NCBI GenBank assembly: GCA_030068145.1
Contig: JAPJBO010000326.1
Span: forward strand, 1-64,000
DNA: 64,000 bases
Source of the DNA: Diplonema papillatum
Taxonomy: Eukaryota; Euglenozoa; Diplonemea; Diplonemida; Diplonemidae
Reading direction: 5' to 3'
Part shown: one piece after another, positions 62,810 to 64,000 of the stretch
How positions within the stretch are numbered: the stretch's first letter is position 1
How the letters are laid out: every line of letters starts with the position of its first letter
The notes under the pieces: model-generated
Database searches by the model: none
What the model saw: the letters and a program-made list of their open reading frames with translations, nothing else
What the model was told of the DNA's origin: nothing
Position numbers and translations under genes: made by a program

Positions 62810-64000
62810 CACTCCGCAGCCTTTCCGCTGGGCTCTTGGTAGCTGATCCGCTCGCATACACTTTTCATTACAGTGGCGTTGCGCGCTGTCCATGATTTGC
62901 CAGTACGTCACGTTGCATTGTCCATAAATTCTCGCCAGGTCTGCTTCGGGTCCATAACTCCGCACGTGAAGCTCGTCGTTGGCCGTGAGCACGTGCTTAG
63001 CACTTCCTCGTTCAACGCATCCTACGACGGCGCACGCCTCGCTCGTTCTAAACGGCATGATCGTCCTTCGGACCAGGGCCTGGAGCAAGTCCGTCGCGCC
63101 GTGTAGCTTCCGCAGTGCCCGGAGGGTTTGCGTGCTGAGGCACCGTGGCGGCACTTCATTCGTCAGTCGGTCGCGGACCGCCATGTCACGGCTGCAGTTG
63201 CGGCTCCTCCGCAGGAAACGGCCACTCTCTTCCAGCTGCACCAGGTCATTCGCCTCGTCGTTGTCGTCGGGCTGCTGCCGTCGGCGTCGACACAGCCTTG
63301 TGACTTTGGCTACGCTGTAGCACCACTCGATGTCGAATGAGCGGATACTTTGGTGCGCATTGGTCGCTGCTTCGTCGGCCGCGTTGATATCCGCGTTGTC
63401 GCGGTGGCCCCTTGCCCACTGGACCACCGGGATGTTGCGCAGAACCGCGGCGACGGGGTCTCCTTTCCGGGGGTTCCGCGTGCGGGCTATCGCACTCTGA
63501 CTGTCACTGCGCAGAGTGACTGTGGCCTGGGGCTGCACTGCGTCTAGGGCTGTGGCGAGCACCATCAACGCGCACAGTTCTGCGTCTGTGCTGGAGCTGA
63601 TCCTACCTTGGATTTTTGCCCCGTAGGCCGTCCCGTTGACGTAGACGCCTACGGACCCCCTGCCTTCTCGTTCGTGGTAGCTGCCGTCGGTAGCCACCTT
63701 GATCTCCCCGCCTTCGGCTTCGGCTTTCCGGAGGGCCTTTTCCGTCCACGTAACAATGTACGGTTTTCGGCCTCTTCGTGGTGGCCCTAGCTCGAAACCG
63801 GTCGCCGGTATGCGTCCTTCCGTGGCGTGGGGGTGAGCAGCCATGTACGCCCTTGCCCTCTGCTGTTCCGCGAAATCCTTCACAGGTGTCATCCCGTAAC
63901 CGAAGGTGCATGCTGGGTAGTTTGCGATGCCCTTACTGCCGCGGTGCTTCGGGATCAGCTTGTTGTATGCTGCGAGGAGTTTTGGGTGGGAGGGGTCAAA
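62699..64000 (-). CDS. retroelement ORF with RNase H domain, partial (runs off the right edge)
   Basis: The minus-strand frame is open from the window edge (64,000) to TAG at 62,699, about 433 codons. An RNase H fold is clear. The acidic residues are in VATDGSYHE, STDAELCAL, LRSDSQSAIA and INAADEAATNA, with WARGHRDNA before the last. These degrade the RNA strand of an RNA-DNA hybrid during reverse transcription. After it comes a conserved segment of unknown role (LEESGRFLRR, LRKLHGATDLLQALVRR, KHVLTANDELHVRSY), also present as a relic at 44,744-45,084. An Asn/Leu-rich end follows. The RT of this element, if part of the same ORF, must lie beyond 64,000. The 3' end is duplicated at 62,319-62,470. 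A cellular RNase H is less likely because of the repeated C-terminal segment. Confidence 0.8.
   Translation of the reverse strand, partial: FDPSHPKLLAAYNKLIPKHRGSKGIANYPACTFGYGMTPVKDFAEQQRARAYMAAHPHATEGRIPATGFELGPPRRGRKPYIVTWTEKALRKAEAEGGEIKVATDGSYHEREGRGSVGVYVNGTAYGAKIQGRISSSTDAELCALMVLATALDAVQPQATVTLRSDSQSAIARTRNPRKGDPVAAVLRNIPVVQWARGHRDNADINAADEAATNAHQSIRSFDIEWCYSVAKVTRLCRRRRQQPDDNDEANDLVQLEESGRFLRRSRNCSRDMAVRDRLTNEVPPRCLSTQTLRALRKLHGATDLLQALVRRTIMPFRTSEACAVVGCVERGSAKHVLTANDELHVRSYGPEADLARIYGQCNVTYWQIMDSAQRHCNEKCMRADQLPRAQRKGCGVGMLFALHSVTILTDNELNVKVRKLNELHIRWGNPPR

Overview
This window looks like nuclear DNA of a eukaryote, most likely a unicellular alga or other protist. There are no operons or bacterial ribosome-binding sites. 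Coding sequence is GC-rich and sits among many satellites, hairpin-type elements and non-LTR retrotransposons. One host gene appears to carry a very large intron. I cannot name the species from the sequence.

The left third (1-26,000) is mostly repeats. It holds satellite arrays (60-1080 and 7960-8985). It also holds two foldback-type elements, FB-I (about 4445-6886) and FB-II (about 20,570-23,195). Each foldback element has long inverted minisatellite arms around one protein-coding ORF: a basic Lys/Pro/Ser protein in FB-I and a Gln/His/Pro-rich protein in FB-II. Between them, at 12,310-15,894 on the minus strand, is an uninterrupted reverse transcriptase fused to a ubiquitin-specific protease (USP, peptidase C19) domain and two C-terminal zinc fingers. 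A 903-bp tandem duplication lies on its 5' side and a partial third copy on its 3' side, an arrangement like the pseudo-LTRs of Penelope-like elements.

The right two thirds (26,098-62,001, minus strand) read best as one host gene for a secreted giant protein of about 3,875 residues. Exon 1 is 62,001-54,857 and exon 2 is 30,580-26,098. The two join in frame across a GT-AG intron of 24,276 bp. The joined protein resembles giant bacterial calcium-binding surface proteins, and the junction falls inside one conserved stretch of that architecture. Exon 2 ends with a Pro/Thr linker and two identical 192-residue domains made by a 576-bp tandem duplication.

The intron is filled with APE-type LINEs. 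LINE A (minus) is broken. LINE D (minus) is a short fragment. LINE B (plus) is inserted in a small inverted-repeat element with a 48-bp target duplication. LINE C (minus) has two intact ORFs that overlap by ATGGTGA. The intron also holds an RNase H element relic, an orphan zinc-finger ORF, an unexplained exon-like coding stretch at about 53.5 kb and several palindromic elements. At the right edge an RNase H-bearing retroelement ORF runs off the window.
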